Position numbers and translations under genes: made by a program
The notes under the pieces: model-generated
The model's input: the letters and a program-made list of their open reading frames with translations, nothing else
Database searches by the model: none
Told to the model about the DNA's origin: nothing
In this document: positions 54,403 to 62,464 of the stretch, piece after piece
How positions within the stretch are numbered: the first letter of the stretch is position 1
Layout of the letters: each line of letters begins with the position of its first letter
NCBI GenBank assembly: GCA_016784025.1
Contig: JADHVL010000013.1
Location: forward strand, 55,795 to 119,794
Direction of reading: 5' to 3'
DNA: 64,000 bases
Source: Fidelibacterota bacterium
GTDB taxonomy: Bacteria; Fidelibacterota; UBA8477; JABMPR01

Positions 54403-54704
54403 TATGCCCTCGCTCCTTTCCCAAATCTTAGAGTTACAACAATAAATACTCCAACCATAGCTAACAGGGTATAGAGGACTGTATAGGGAGAGATGGTTCC
54501 AAGTGCAGCCCAGGTCATTAAGGCGTGCATCGTAAAGTACCAGACAAAACCAAAAATTAAAATCCACATCCACTTCTTATGCTTAGGACGTTTCATGTCA
54601 AATGCACCGGCTTTCATAGTGATGACTATTCCTGCGATGAAAAGGATTCCTCCAAGACCATACAGGTAAATGAATGGAAGCCAGGAATGTGAAAATAGGT
54701 TCAT
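54402..54704 (-). CDS. Small membrane protein paired with the SSS symporter
   Basis: 100 residues from ATG 54704, with AAAGGAG 5 nt upstream. Three hydrophobic helices: FIYLYGLGGILFIAGIVIT, MWILIFGFVWYFTMHALMTW and YTVLYTLLAMVGVFIVVTL, with a basic stretch (KRPKHKKW) between the first two. Its stop overlaps the start of the symporter gene by one base, so translation is coupled. Small accessory membrane proteins accompany several SSS carriers (for example YjcH with ActP, YhdT with PanF), but I see no clear similarity to these. Probably an accessory subunit. Confidence 0.75.
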   Translation of the reverse strand: MNLFSHSWLPFIYLYGLGGILFIAGIVITMKAGAFDMKRPKHKKWMWILIFGFVWYFTMHALMTWAALGTISPYTVLYTLLAMVGVFIVVTLRFGKGARA

Positions 54705-54769
54705 GTTTACTCCTTTGATGTGAGAAAACAAAATAATTTGCTCTGTATTAAATCAAACTGAATTCGGGT

Positions 54770-54787
54770 GATATATTCGGATATATC
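54770..54787. promoter_or_regulatory. Palindrome in the divergent symporter/mtaB promoter region
   Basis: GATATA (54770-54775) and TATATC (54782-54787) flank TTCGGA, forming an 18-bp interrupted palindrome between two divergent genes. It may be an operator; no regulator is known. Confidence 0.3.
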
Positions 54788-54881
54788 GGTGTTTTATCTG
54801 ATTATTCCACAGAAGCAATTGAGAAAAAATCGAGATTCAGATTGAACTTTCCAACCGGGGTGTCATGACTATTATATACCG

Positions 54882-56186
54882 ATGAATAGAAGAACAAAAA
54901 AGGTCGCATTTCATACCCTTGGTTGTAAACTGAATTACGCTGAAACTTCAACCATATCGCGACAATTTGAGGCTGCTGGATATGAAAAAATAGACTTTAG
55001 TCAAGCCGCTGATCTTTATGTTATCAATACCTGCACCGTAACTGAGAACGCTGACCGCGAGTTCCGCAAAATTGTTAACAAAGCGAAAAGACAGGCTCCT
55101 GAATCAAAAGTCGCTGTCATAGGCTGTTACGCACAGTTGAGACCTGAAAACATTGTGGCAACTTCAAAGGTTGATGTTGTACTGGGGATGAAGGAGAAAT
55201 TCAATCTTCTTCAACACCTTGATTTTGATTCTGAAGAAGAATCTCCTCTGGTTATTCAAGATGCAGCAATTGATGAATTACATGGCTGTACTCCATCATA
55301 TTCTGTTGGCGATAGAACCAGATCATTTTTAAAAATACAAGATGGATGTGATTACCCGTGCACTTATTGCACTATCCCATTGGCCAGGGGGAAAAGTCGC
55401 AGTATTGATCCTGAGATTCTGATCACCCAGGCCCATGAAATAGCTGCTAAAGGTGTCAAGGAGATCGTTCTCACCGGTGTAAACGTTGGTGACTACCGCT
55501 TTGGTTCAGGATTAACCCTTATCGATCTACTAAAAAGGCTGGATGTTGTTGAAGGGATAGACAGAATCAGGATTTCATCCATTGAGCCTAATTTACTTAC
55601 AGATGAGATCATCGATTTTGTTTCGAAATCAAAAAGCGTCCTCCCACACTTTCATATCCCATTGCAGGCGGGCTCAGATAAAATTTTGAGTCTTATGAAA
55701 CGGAGATATGGTGTTGAGTTATACAAAGACAGAATTAGAGCAGTGAGATCTGTTATGCCTGATGCTGGAATAGGTGTGGATGTCATCGTTGGGTTCCCCG
55801 GGGAGAGTGAAGTTGAATTCCAGGAAACTTACGATCTCATAAAATCATTAGATATTTCCTATCTTCATGTTTTCACCTATTCAGAGAGACCTAATACTGA
55901 CGCCATCAACTTGTCAGGTAAAGTTAGCCTGAGGGATCGAAAAGCTAGAAACAAGCGCTTGACACAGCTTTCAGAGAAAAAGAATCAGAGCTTTGCCATG
56001 CGGCAACTCAATCAGCCAAAGCAGGTCTTGCTTGAGAGTTCCAATGAGGGGATGCTGACTGGAATGACAGAAAATTACCTGAAAGTCCATATTAACAGTC
56101 ATTCAGAAGTATTGTTGAATAGCATTGTCGCTGTTGAGCTTACAGGTTTACACAATTCAAAATTATTAGCTTCAATATCTACTTAA
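54882..56186 (+). CDS. mtaB: tRNA threonylcarbamoyladenosine methylthiotransferase MtaB
   Basis: MtaB converts t6A37 to ms2t6A in tRNAs that read ANN codons. 434 residues: N-terminal MTTase domain with three cluster Cys (HTLGCKLNYAETST, INTCTVTENADREFRKI, VIGCYAQLRPENI), radical-SAM motif DGCDYPCTYCTIPLARGKSR, GVNVGDYRF, PHFHIPLQAGSDKIL and a TRAM-like C-terminus. The CxxxCxxC motif is complete. Two Fe-S clusters are expected. Start ATG 54882 has only a weak upstream site. It is divergent from the symporter unit. Confidence 0.94.
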   Translation: MNRRTKKVAFHTLGCKLNYAETSTISRQFEAAGYEKIDFSQAADLYVINTCTVTENADREFRKIVNKAKRQAPESKVAVIGCYAQLRPENIVATSKVDVVLGMKEKFNLLQHLDFDSEEESPLVIQDAAIDELHGCTPSYSVGDRTRSFLKIQDGCDYPCTYCTIPLARGKSRSIDPEILITQAHEIAAKGVKEIVLTGVNVGDYRFGSGLTLIDLLKRLDVVEGIDRIRISSIEPNLLTDEIIDFVSKSKSVLPHFHIPLQAGSDKILSLMKRRYGVELYKDRIRAVRSVMPDAGIGVDVIVGFPGESEVEFQETYDLIKSLDISYLHVFTYSERPNTDAINLSGKVSLRDRKARNKRLTQLSEKKNQSFAMRQLNQPKQVLLESSNEGMLTGMTENYLKVHINSHSEVLLNSIVAVELTGLHNSKLLASIST

Positions 56187-56212
56187 AGCTCTGTGTAAAG
56201 ATTTGACAACAA

Positions 56213-56269
56213 AAAAGAGACTGCAAGTGCTGTGTCCTTTGAATGTCGCTTCAGTCTTCGTTTTTCAAA
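56213..56269 (+). terminator. Possible terminator of mtaB
   Basis: AGACTG-C-AAG (from 56213) can pair with CTTCAGTCT (to about 56264) with one bulged base, followed by TCGTTTTT. The stem is long-range and imperfect, so this is a weak call. Confidence 0.35.
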
Positions 56270-56282
56270 CTTCGACCTGACA

Positions 56283-56421
56283 GGCAAGGATTAACGATTG
56301 TTGAGTACCGAAGTTTACTAATTTCTCTAAATCCTTAATCAATGTTCCTTGCCTGCCCTACCGAAGCTGATAAGCGAATGCAGGTTTTTAAATCAAGAGG
56401 AGAATACCCCCGTTGGGACAG
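56283..56421. repeat. Diverged intergenic repeat, copy 1
   Basis: This segment aligns with 56452-56587 throughout: both start CAAGGATTAA, carry CTTAATC/CTTCAATC, then TTCCTTGCCT(G/C)CCCTACCGAAGCTGATA, a GCAG(G/A)TT(T/C) and end TGGGACAG. Inside, GGCAAGGA (56283-56290) and TTCCTTGCC (56345-56353) form an inverted repeat. No coding frame is visible. It is probably one unit of a dispersed non-coding repeat. Confidence 0.7.
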
Positions 56422-56451
56422 TATCATTATGAAACTACATTGAATATCGAA

Positions 56452-56587
56452 CAAGGATTAAAGATTTTTGAATACTGAAATTTGCCCACTTCTTAAATCT
56501 TCAATCAGAATTCCTTGCCTCCCCTACCGAAGCTGATATGCGTAGGCAGATTCTTAAATCAAAAAGAGGCTACCCCTTCTGGGACAG
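56452..56587. repeat. Diverged intergenic repeat, copy 2 (contains a terminator)
   Basis: The second copy of the element at 56283-56421, separated from it by 30 bp and diverged by roughly a quarter of positions by eye. Its 3' end holds the AAAAAGAGGCT...AGCCTCTTTTT hairpin. In copy 1 the same place (AAGAGGAGAATACCCCC) no longer folds. Confidence 0.7.
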
Positions 56588-56596
56588 CCTCTTTTT
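56561..56596. terminator. Bidirectional intrinsic terminator
   Basis: AAAAAGAGGCT (56561-56571) pairs perfectly with AGCCTCTTTTT (56586-56596); the loop contains a small CCCC/GGG pairing. It lies 25 bp beyond the stop of the reverse-strand MFS gene and also faces mtaB. The same stem sequence, AAAAAGAGGCTG, is used at 6299-6330. Confidence 0.9.
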
Positions 56597-56620
56597 GTTG
56601 TTCTGTAATTTAAGCTTGAT

Positions 56621-57868
56621 CTAAACTGTTTTTGTTGCAGGCTTAATCTGTGACATAATGACTGCAGCAATTAAACAGAGAATTCCACAAATGGTGAAGG
56701 CCAATGGGAAGTTACCCATGTCTCCAAGCCAGCCACCCATGATAGGACCCAGTATTCCACCAAAACCATAGGCCAAAAATACCCATCCATAATTCTGTCC
56801 GATAAACTTACTGCCAAAGGTATCAGCAGTAATAGTTGGGAAGAGTGAAAAATTCCCACCAAAATTAAAGCCGATGAGTGTTGCTCCCAGATAAAGGAGG
56901 GCAGGTGTTCCAGCCATCCATTGAAAAAGAATGACAAATACACCTTGTGTGGCCATCATTATCACAATGGATTCTTTGCGACCCAGTTTGTCACTAATGG
57001 CACCCCAGGCAATTCGTCCCAGACCATTGGCAAGTGAGAAAAATACAGCCATGGCGGTTCCAGCTATGGCGCTGGCAGCTACTTTATCGATACCATTACC
57101 CGTTAGGGCAACCATGGGCCATAATTTCATTAGACCAATACTCATGAGTCCGGCGCTGGCGCCAAAGGCGAAGGTCATAGAAATGAAGTGGAACTGTGGA
57201 GTTTTCAGCATTTCAGTGCTGTTAAAATGATGCTCATCACCGATGGCAGATCCATCAGAAGCGACAGGCAAGGTGTAACCAGCAGGCAACCAACCCTCAG
57301 GTGGAAAAATCATCCAGATGCCTCCCACCAGGATCATGAGCATGAAGATAGCTCCCAGGGCGGTAAAGGTTGTACTGAGACCGTAGAGAGCAATGAGGGT
57401 GCCCCATGATCCAGCCAATTTGACCCATAGTGTTGCGCCAAAGCCAAATCCTGAAACGGCCATACCAGTTATCAATCCTTTTTTATCTGGAAACCAACGC
57501 ATGCCCACTGCAATAGGGACTACATACGCAAGACCAATTCCTGCTCCGCCTATCATTCCAATAAATATGAGCAGGGCTATAAAATTGGTACCCCCGAATA
57601 GACCTGCAAGGAGATACCCTGAACCCAAAACGAATCCACCTGCCATGGCCACCTTGCGTGGTCCCAGTTTTGGCATAATTCTACCTGCGATAACCATTAC
57701 CACAGCAAAAAAGAACAAACCTGTAGCAAAAACAGCCTGTGTCATAGCTTTTGTCCAACCAGCATCAACCAGTGATGGTGTGAAAACAGACCATGCGTAA
57801 ATTGCCCCCAATGCTAATTGGATGAGAACTGCCCCCAAAACAACAAACCAACGATTTTTAATTTTCAT
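56621..57868 (-). CDS. MFS transporter, oxalate/formate antiporter (OFA) type
   Basis: 415 residues with 12 membrane helices. The start KNRWFVVLGAVLIQLALGAI then YAWSVFTPSLVDAGWTKAM is the OFA subfamily hallmark, as are GGAGIGLAYVVPIAVGMRWF then PDKKGLITGMAVSGFGFGA and LGRIAWGAISDKLGRKESI. OFA members exchange oxalate/formate or transport other small monocarboxylates. A roughly 30-residue loop (PEGWLPAGYTLPVASDGSAI) links helices 6 and 7. It is divergent from malic enzyme across 199 bp, so carboxylate transport coupled to malate metabolism is conceivable. Confidence 0.92.
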   Translation of the reverse strand: MKIKNRWFVVLGAVLIQLALGAIYAWSVFTPSLVDAGWTKAMTQAVFATGLFFFAVVMVIAGRIMPKLGPRKVAMAGGFVLGSGYLLAGLFGGTNFIALLIFIGMIGGAGIGLAYVVPIAVGMRWFPDKKGLITGMAVSGFGFGATLWVKLAGSWGTLIALYGLSTTFTALGAIFMLMILVGGIWMIFPPEGWLPAGYTLPVASDGSAIGDEHHFNSTEMLKTPQFHFISMTFAFGASAGLMSIGLMKLWPMVALTGNGIDKVAASAIAGTAMAVFFSLANGLGRIAWGAISDKLGRKESIVIMMATQGVFVILFQWMAGTPALLYLGATLIGFNFGGNFSLFPTITADTFGSKFIGQNYGWVFLAYGFGGILGPIMGGWLGDMGNFPLAFTICGILCLIAAVIMSQIKPATKTV

Positions 57869-57934
57869 TATCCCTCCGCTATTTTAAAAAAATGAATCTG
57901 TGGTGATTAAAAAATCTCTAATCATCGAATTTTA

Positions 57935-57972
57935 TTTGCATGAATAGTGCCAAGCTTGCATCATTTTTGCAT
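57935..57972. promoter_or_regulatory. Three phased TTGCAT direct repeats between divergent genes
   Basis: TTGCAT occurs at 57936-57941, 57956-57961 and 57967-57972, start-to-start 20 and 11 bp, near two and one helical turns. They lie between the divergent MFS and malic-enzyme genes. A regulator binding one DNA face could control both, but this is only pattern recognition. Confidence 0.3.
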
Positions 57973-58067
57973 AATTATGTCAGCATGAAAGGTCAACACT
58001 AGCAAAGGGTTCACTTCGGCACATTGTGTCCCTTAATATTTAATAATAGTTTTAGAAGGGGAAGATC

Positions 58068-59765
58068 ATGGGAATGGTAAAAAAGCGTCGCTATCAGATG
58101 GAAACTCCAGACGAACCGCTTGAGGTAATCATTAGAGGGTCAGATGTTCTAAATGAGCCCTTGCTCAATAAAGGAACTGCATTTACAGAGGAAGAACGTA
58201 AGGAGCTGGGGCTCCAGGGTCTGGTTCCACCAAAAGTTGTGGATATCGAAGAGCAAGTTATCAGAGTCCTTGAGAACTATCAGCGCAAAACTGATCCGCT
58301 GGAGAAGTTCATCTTCCTTACAAGTCTTCATGATAGGAACGAGACGCTCTATTATAAGGTGCTCACTGAGAACTTGATGGAAATGACCCCTATCGTTTAT
58401 ACGCCTGTTGTAGGTGCTGCCTGTCAGCAATTTGGACATATCTACCGTAAAAATCGCGGAATGTATATCAGCGCTAAAGACAAGGGACAAATCCGAAACA
58501 TCTTCGATAACTGGAATCAAGATGAAATTGACATCATCGTGATCTCAGATGGATCTAGAATCCTTGGATTAGGAGATCTGGGTGCCAATGGAATGGGTAT
58601 CCCTATCGGTAAACTTGCCTTATATGTCGCGGGTGGTGGTGTTTATCCCTGCAAGACATTACCTATTCTTCTTGATACTGGAACCAATAATGAGGAATTG
58701 TTAGCCGATCCACTCTACCTGGGACTCAATCAGCATCGTATTGATGATGATGAATACTATGAGATCGTTGATGAATTTGTCAATGCAGTTCAGGATAGAT
58801 GGCCTAAAGCTTTGATACAGTGGGAAGATTTCACAAACGATCATGCATTCCCAATATTGAATAAATACCGGGAAAAAGTATTGTGCTTTAATGACGACAT
58901 CCAGGGCACCGGCGCAGTCGCTCTATCAGGTCTACTTGGTGGGATGCGCATGAAGCAGGAAAAACTCTCTGAACAGCGTATCATCTTCTATGGTGCAGGT
59001 TCCGCCGCTGTTGGTATCGCGGATATGATAGTTGCCGGAATTGTTGAAGAGAGTGGCATGAGTGAGGCAGATGCCAGGAAACTGTTCTGGTTTATTGATA
59101 GCCAGGGTTTGGTTGTCAAAAATGGTCCTCGTCCACTTCAGGATCACAAGGTCGCTTATGCCAGGGATGAACCCCTCATCGACAACCTGTTGGATGTTAT
59201 TAAAGCAGTAAAACCTACTATTCTGGTTGGTGTAAGTGGTCAAGGACAGACATTCACACAAGAAATTGTCAAAGAGATGATGAATTATTCAAAACAGCCC
59301 ATTATCTTTGCGCTTTCTAATCCAACCTCAAAATCTGAGTGTACTGCGCAGGAGGCATATAAATGGACAAAGGGGAAAGCCATATTTGCAAGTGGAAGTC
59401 CATTTGATCCAGTGAGAATGAAGGGGAAAATCTTTGTTCCAGGGCAAGGTAACAATATGTTTATCTTTCCCGGTGTTGGTCTTGGTGCTTCCCTATGTCA
59501 AGCCACCAAAGTTACAGATGCCATGTTCTATAGGGCTGCGAAAACACTTGCCGAAATGGTCACAGAAGAAGAACTATCTCTGAGAACTGTATATCCAGAT
59601 CTCCGTAAAATTCGTAAAATCTCTCAGACCATAGCTGTTGCCATATGTGAAATGGCATTTGATGAGGGTCTCGCCCGTATTGAACGACCTGAGGATATAA
59701 AGGCGTTTGTAAAGGAGAATATGTTCCAACCAGTATATCCACGTTATGTAGCTGCTTCTGAGTAA
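58068..59765 (+). CDS. maeA: NAD-dependent malic enzyme
   Basis: Malic enzyme oxidatively decarboxylates malate to pyruvate. 565 residues from ATG 58068, with AAGGGGAAG upstream. Signatures: LTENLMEMTPIVYTPVVGAA, the catalytic-region GVYPCKTLPILLDTGTNNEE, the metal site WEDFTNDHAFPILNKYREKV with CFNDDIQGTGAVALSGLLGG, dinucleotide motif IIFYGAGSAAVGIADMI and FALSNPTSKSECTAQEAY. The length fits the large (~60 kDa) MaeA/ME type, usually NAD-linked; NAD versus NADP cannot be settled by eye. A terminator follows. Confidence 0.95.
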   Translation: MGMVKKRRYQMETPDEPLEVIIRGSDVLNEPLLNKGTAFTEEERKELGLQGLVPPKVVDIEEQVIRVLENYQRKTDPLEKFIFLTSLHDRNETLYYKVLTENLMEMTPIVYTPVVGAACQQFGHIYRKNRGMYISAKDKGQIRNIFDNWNQDEIDIIVISDGSRILGLGDLGANGMGIPIGKLALYVAGGGVYPCKTLPILLDTGTNNEELLADPLYLGLNQHRIDDDEYYEIVDEFVNAVQDRWPKALIQWEDFTNDHAFPILNKYREKVLCFNDDIQGTGAVALSGLLGGMRMKQEKLSEQRIIFYGAGSAAVGIADMIVAGIVEESGMSEADARKLFWFIDSQGLVVKNGPRPLQDHKVAYARDEPLIDNLLDVIKAVKPTILVGVSGQGQTFTQEIVKEMMNYSKQPIIFALSNPTSKSECTAQEAYKWTKGKAIFASGSPFDPVRMKGKIFVPGQGNNMFIFPGVGLGASLCQATKVTDAMFYRAAKTLAEMVTEEELSLRTVYPDLRKIRKISQTIAVAICEMAFDEGLARIERPEDIKAFVKENMFQPVYPRYVAASE

Positions 59766-59783
59766 AGCCTGCTAAAACTCAAT

Positions 59784-59820
59784 AAAAAGTCCTCATTGAG
59801 AAATTGATGGGGACTTTTTT
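59784..59820 (+). terminator. Intrinsic terminator of malic enzyme
   Basis: AAAAAGTCC (59784-59792) pairs with GGACTTTTT (59811-59819), with further CAT/ATG pairing in the loop, and ends in a T-run. Confidence 0.85.
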
Positions 59821-59863
59821 ATTTCAAGTAGGGTAAATTCAGTTCTCCTGATTAACCTGTCAG

Positions 59864-60751
59864 ATGAAAAGATCAGAAAATACATTTCTTTATGTCATTA
59901 TGATTCTCGCCATGGCTTTGTGGGGACTTTCGTGGACCAATGGGAAGATTCTGGGTACATATACCAGCATTCCCATCCTCATGTTCTGGCGCTTTTTAAT
60001 AGCTGGAATATTCATGTGGTTCACTCTGATATTACGAGGAGTTGAATGGAGAATCACTCTGGCAGGACTGCCCTCAATTCTGGGGAGTGCTGTATTTCTG
60101 GTTCTTTACAATCATTTCTATTTTACCGGGACAAGGTTGGGTGCTGCCGGTGCTGGTGGAGTATTGGTTACCACCCTCAATCCAGTGTTGACTTTTCTGC
60201 TTGTGTCAGTTGTTCACAAGAAACTACCCAGAGGTCGTTCATTAGGCGGACTGCTCCTGGGGATATTTGGCGGAAGCATCCTGATCAACGTATGGCAGGA
60301 TGGCTGGTCTGCCATATTCACCAGTGGGAATCAATATTTTGTATTGTGTGCGAGTACGTGGGCCTTTCTGACACTCATATCATCAAAAATTAACCAGCAC
60401 ATGAGTACGTTAACCTACAGCTTCTGGTTGTATTTGGTCAGCGCAGTGCTGGCATTATTCTTCGTAGATACCTCCGCAATATTCACCGTATTCACGATGG
60501 GATTAAGTTTTTGGTTAAATCTTATTTCAATATCGGTGGGAGCCATGGCTTTTGCCACCACAGCATATTTCATTGCAGCTTCAAGGTTGGGCTCGGAAAA
60601 GGCTTCGGCATTTATTTTTACGGTACCGTTAAGTGCATTATTATTCAGCATGCTCATCCTTAATGAACCACTAAAACTAAACATACTATTAGGTGGCACT
60701 ATATCTATAATTGCTGTATTTCTGATTAACTCTGCAAAGAAAAGTAACTAA
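59864..60751 (+). CDS. EamA-family (DMT) transporter
   Basis: 295 residues with ten membrane helices in two EamA halves. The first half opens MILAMALWGLSWTNGKILGT and contains FWRFLIAGIFMWF and LYNHFYFTGTRLGAAGAGGV then LVTTLNPVLTFLL; the second closes with ASAFIFTVPLSALLFSMLIL and NEPLKLNILLGGTISIIAVF. These match the drug/metabolite transporter superfamily, mostly exporters of amino acids or metabolites. The substrate is unknown. ATG 59864 has only a weak upstream site. The NAGPA lipoprotein gene starts 50 bp later. Confidence 0.9.
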   Translation: MKRSENTFLYVIMILAMALWGLSWTNGKILGTYTSIPILMFWRFLIAGIFMWFTLILRGVEWRITLAGLPSILGSAVFLVLYNHFYFTGTRLGAAGAGGVLVTTLNPVLTFLLVSVVHKKLPRGRSLGGLLLGIFGGSILINVWQDGWSAIFTSGNQYFVLCASTWAFLTLISSKINQHMSTLTYSFWLYLVSAVLALFFVDTSAIFTVFTMGLSFWLNLISISVGAMAFATTAYFIAASRLGSEKASAFIFTVPLSALLFSMLILNEPLKLNILLGGTISIIAVFLINSAKKSN

Positions 60752-60801
60752 TCCAATAATCGGTTTTCGATATTGGTCAAAATCATACTATATTGGCAAT
60801 T

Positions 60802-61752
60802 ATGTTGAATCGAATACTCTTCTCGGTGCTTGTCATCACGCTGGTAACAGGATGTAATACTTCTGGCAATTCCACTATTGAATATCCTGGGCTGGGTCTG
60901 GAGTGGACAGCCATCGACTCAATTAATCGGGACTTACCTGAGGGCATATCAGTCTATCACTCCGTACATGTTGGCACAAACCTCAGGGCCTGGTATGTGC
61001 TCGTTAAAGAACCGCTTCCCGAAATTGAAAGTCGTGTTGTCGTGTCCACCGATACTGATGCTAGAGAAACGGTTTCAGATTTCGCCCAACGCCTTGATGT
61101 ACCTGTCATGATAAATGGTGGTTATTTCAGGATGGATTTGAATCCGGCTAAACACGTTGGATTATTAAAGGTTGATGGCGTCCTGATACACGGTGCCACC
61201 TCTTCGGTACTACGAGGTGAAGAGAGGTTTTATCTTCATCGTTCAGCGATTGGGTTCAATGATAATAATGGTATAGAAATAAATTGGGTTTCTTCATCTG
61301 GAGATTCTGTCTTTAGCTGGGAGCAGGGGATTGACAATACTCCGGGGCTTCCAGGCGCACAGAAAGATACCACCCATCGCAAATTATGGCCCTATCGAGA
61401 TATCCTAGGAGCTGGACCCATACTATTGCGTGGTGGGGAAGTGTTCATTCCCGTAAATGAAGAAGTGTTCTTTGGAACCAGCATACCAGAAGTTCATCCC
61501 CGTACTGCTGCAGGAGTGACCTCAGAAGGCGATTTGATCCTCTTATTGGTAGATGGGCGACAATTGATCAGTCGCGGTGTTGATTTACCTGAGCTGGCTA
61601 ATATTATGCAGGAACTGGGATGTGTAGATGCCATTAATCTTGATGGGGGCGGGTCATCTGCTCTGGTTGTAAATGGTATGCTGCTCAATCGACCAGCAGG
61701 GAAAACGGTTGAACGGGAAGTGATGTCTGCAATAGCAGTCTTTTCAAAATAG
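60802..61752 (+). CDS. Phosphodiester glycosidase (NAGPA-domain) lipoprotein
   Basis: 316 residues from ATG 60802. Lipoprotein signal MLNRILFSVLVITLVTGC with lipid Cys18. The NAGPA domain fills residues 70-316: VPVMINGGYFRMDLNPA, HPRTAAGVTSEGDLILLLVD, CVDAINLDGGGSSALVVNG. The DGGGSS motif and RTAAG are the most diagnostic. The domain is named after the enzyme that uncovers mannose 6-phosphate; bacterial members act on phosphodiester-linked sugars in wall polymers or exopolysaccharides. A lipid-anchored periplasmic enzyme is likely. A terminator follows. Confidence 0.9.
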   Translation: MLNRILFSVLVITLVTGCNTSGNSTIEYPGLGLEWTAIDSINRDLPEGISVYHSVHVGTNLRAWYVLVKEPLPEIESRVVVSTDTDARETVSDFAQRLDVPVMINGGYFRMDLNPAKHVGLLKVDGVLIHGATSSVLRGEERFYLHRSAIGFNDNNGIEINWVSSSGDSVFSWEQGIDNTPGLPGAQKDTTHRKLWPYRDILGAGPILLRGGEVFIPVNEEVFFGTSIPEVHPRTAAGVTSEGDLILLLVDGRQLISRGVDLPELANIMQELGCVDAINLDGGGSSALVVNGMLLNRPAGKTVEREVMSAIAVFSK

Positions 61753-61769
61753 AATTAGATAAATTGACA

Positions 61770-61803
61770 TAAAAAAAGGCGAGGTGTACTCGCCTTTTTT
61801 TAA
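61770..61803. terminator. Bidirectional intrinsic terminator
   Basis: AAAAAAGGCGAG pairs with CTCGCCTTTTTT across loop GTGTA (hairpin about 61772-61800). It separates the convergent NAGPA gene and the small reverse-strand gene. Confidence 0.9.
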
Positions 61804-61817
61804 TACAGGGAGTGTTA

Positions 61818-62189
61818 CTATTTGTCCGATATCACCTTTTTGATAATCTTGACTTTGCGTTCCTTGCTACTGCCATCATGCTTCATCTTTTTAATAAAGA
61901 CATTTTCATCAAGTTTTTCCAGATCTTCCAGATCCATGGTTTCTCCATTGATGATAACTTTGATGACGGAATCACCCCCAGCGAATTTTTCAATCTCAAC
62001 ATCGACCTTCATTTCATCCGTATCACAATCTTCATCGCTGTACCACATCATCTTGGATCCGTGTTTGCCTTGGAAATCGTGGTGCATGACTCTTGATTTG
62101 TGGGTTCGTCCGATCTGAACCAGGGCAAAAACTATGACTGCCAGGAACAGGTATTTCCATAGAAGTTCTAATTTTTCCTTAAGGGTCAT
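61818..62189 (-). CDS. Small membrane-anchored protein of unknown function
   Basis: 123 residues from ATG 62189, with AAAAGGAG 6 nt upstream. One membrane helix near the N-terminus (YLFLAVIVFALVQIG) is followed by a soluble part rich in Asp, Glu and Lys (SDEDCDTDEMKVDVEIEKFA, SVIKVIINGETMDLEDLEKL). The middle looks like a small beta sheet; no family is recognised. It stands between a bidirectional terminator and the intergenic region before the integrase. Strong ribosome site and clean composition make it a likely real gene. Confidence 0.7.
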   Translation of the reverse strand: MTLKEKLELLWKYLFLAVIVFALVQIGRTHKSRVMHHDFQGKHGSKMMWYSDEDCDTDEMKVDVEIEKFAGGDSVIKVIINGETMDLEDLEKLDENVFIKKMKHDGSSKERKVKIIKKVISDK

Positions 62190-62464
62190 GTTATTCTCCT
62201 TTTTTTGAATTGGTATAAACTATTGTAAACAAACATATTGAATAGATGTGTCTCTAATATACCCCAATATGAGGCATAAGTTCCATCAAATTGCATGTGA
62301 CTGTTTGGGTAGCTACACATTATTCAATTTAACAATATCAATAACATATTGTAATTACACACAAATTAATGTTTTTAAAGTCTAATCGAATTTCTATGTT
62401 TGTGGCGTCAACCATCTGATCACCGAGTAAAACAAATCGAAAATCCAAAATTTTGAGGTACAAA
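62190..62464. other. AT-rich intergenic region upstream of the integron integrase
   Basis: Divergent region between the small membrane protein and intI. It must hold both promoters. I searched by eye for attC-like core pairs and for a LexA box of the CTGT-N8-ACAG form and found neither. Base composition is more AT-rich than in the genes to the left. Confidence 0.4.

Noticed and set aside
54403..54573. Longer N-terminus for the SSS symporter
   Set aside because: It overlaps the small membrane-protein gene; ATG 54402 has its own ribosome site and the correct first helix.
62190..62464. attI or attC on the 5' side of intI, as in classical integrons
   Set aside because: No paired GTTRRRY/RYYYAAC cores or hairpin arms were found there, while a clear attC lies on the 3' side.
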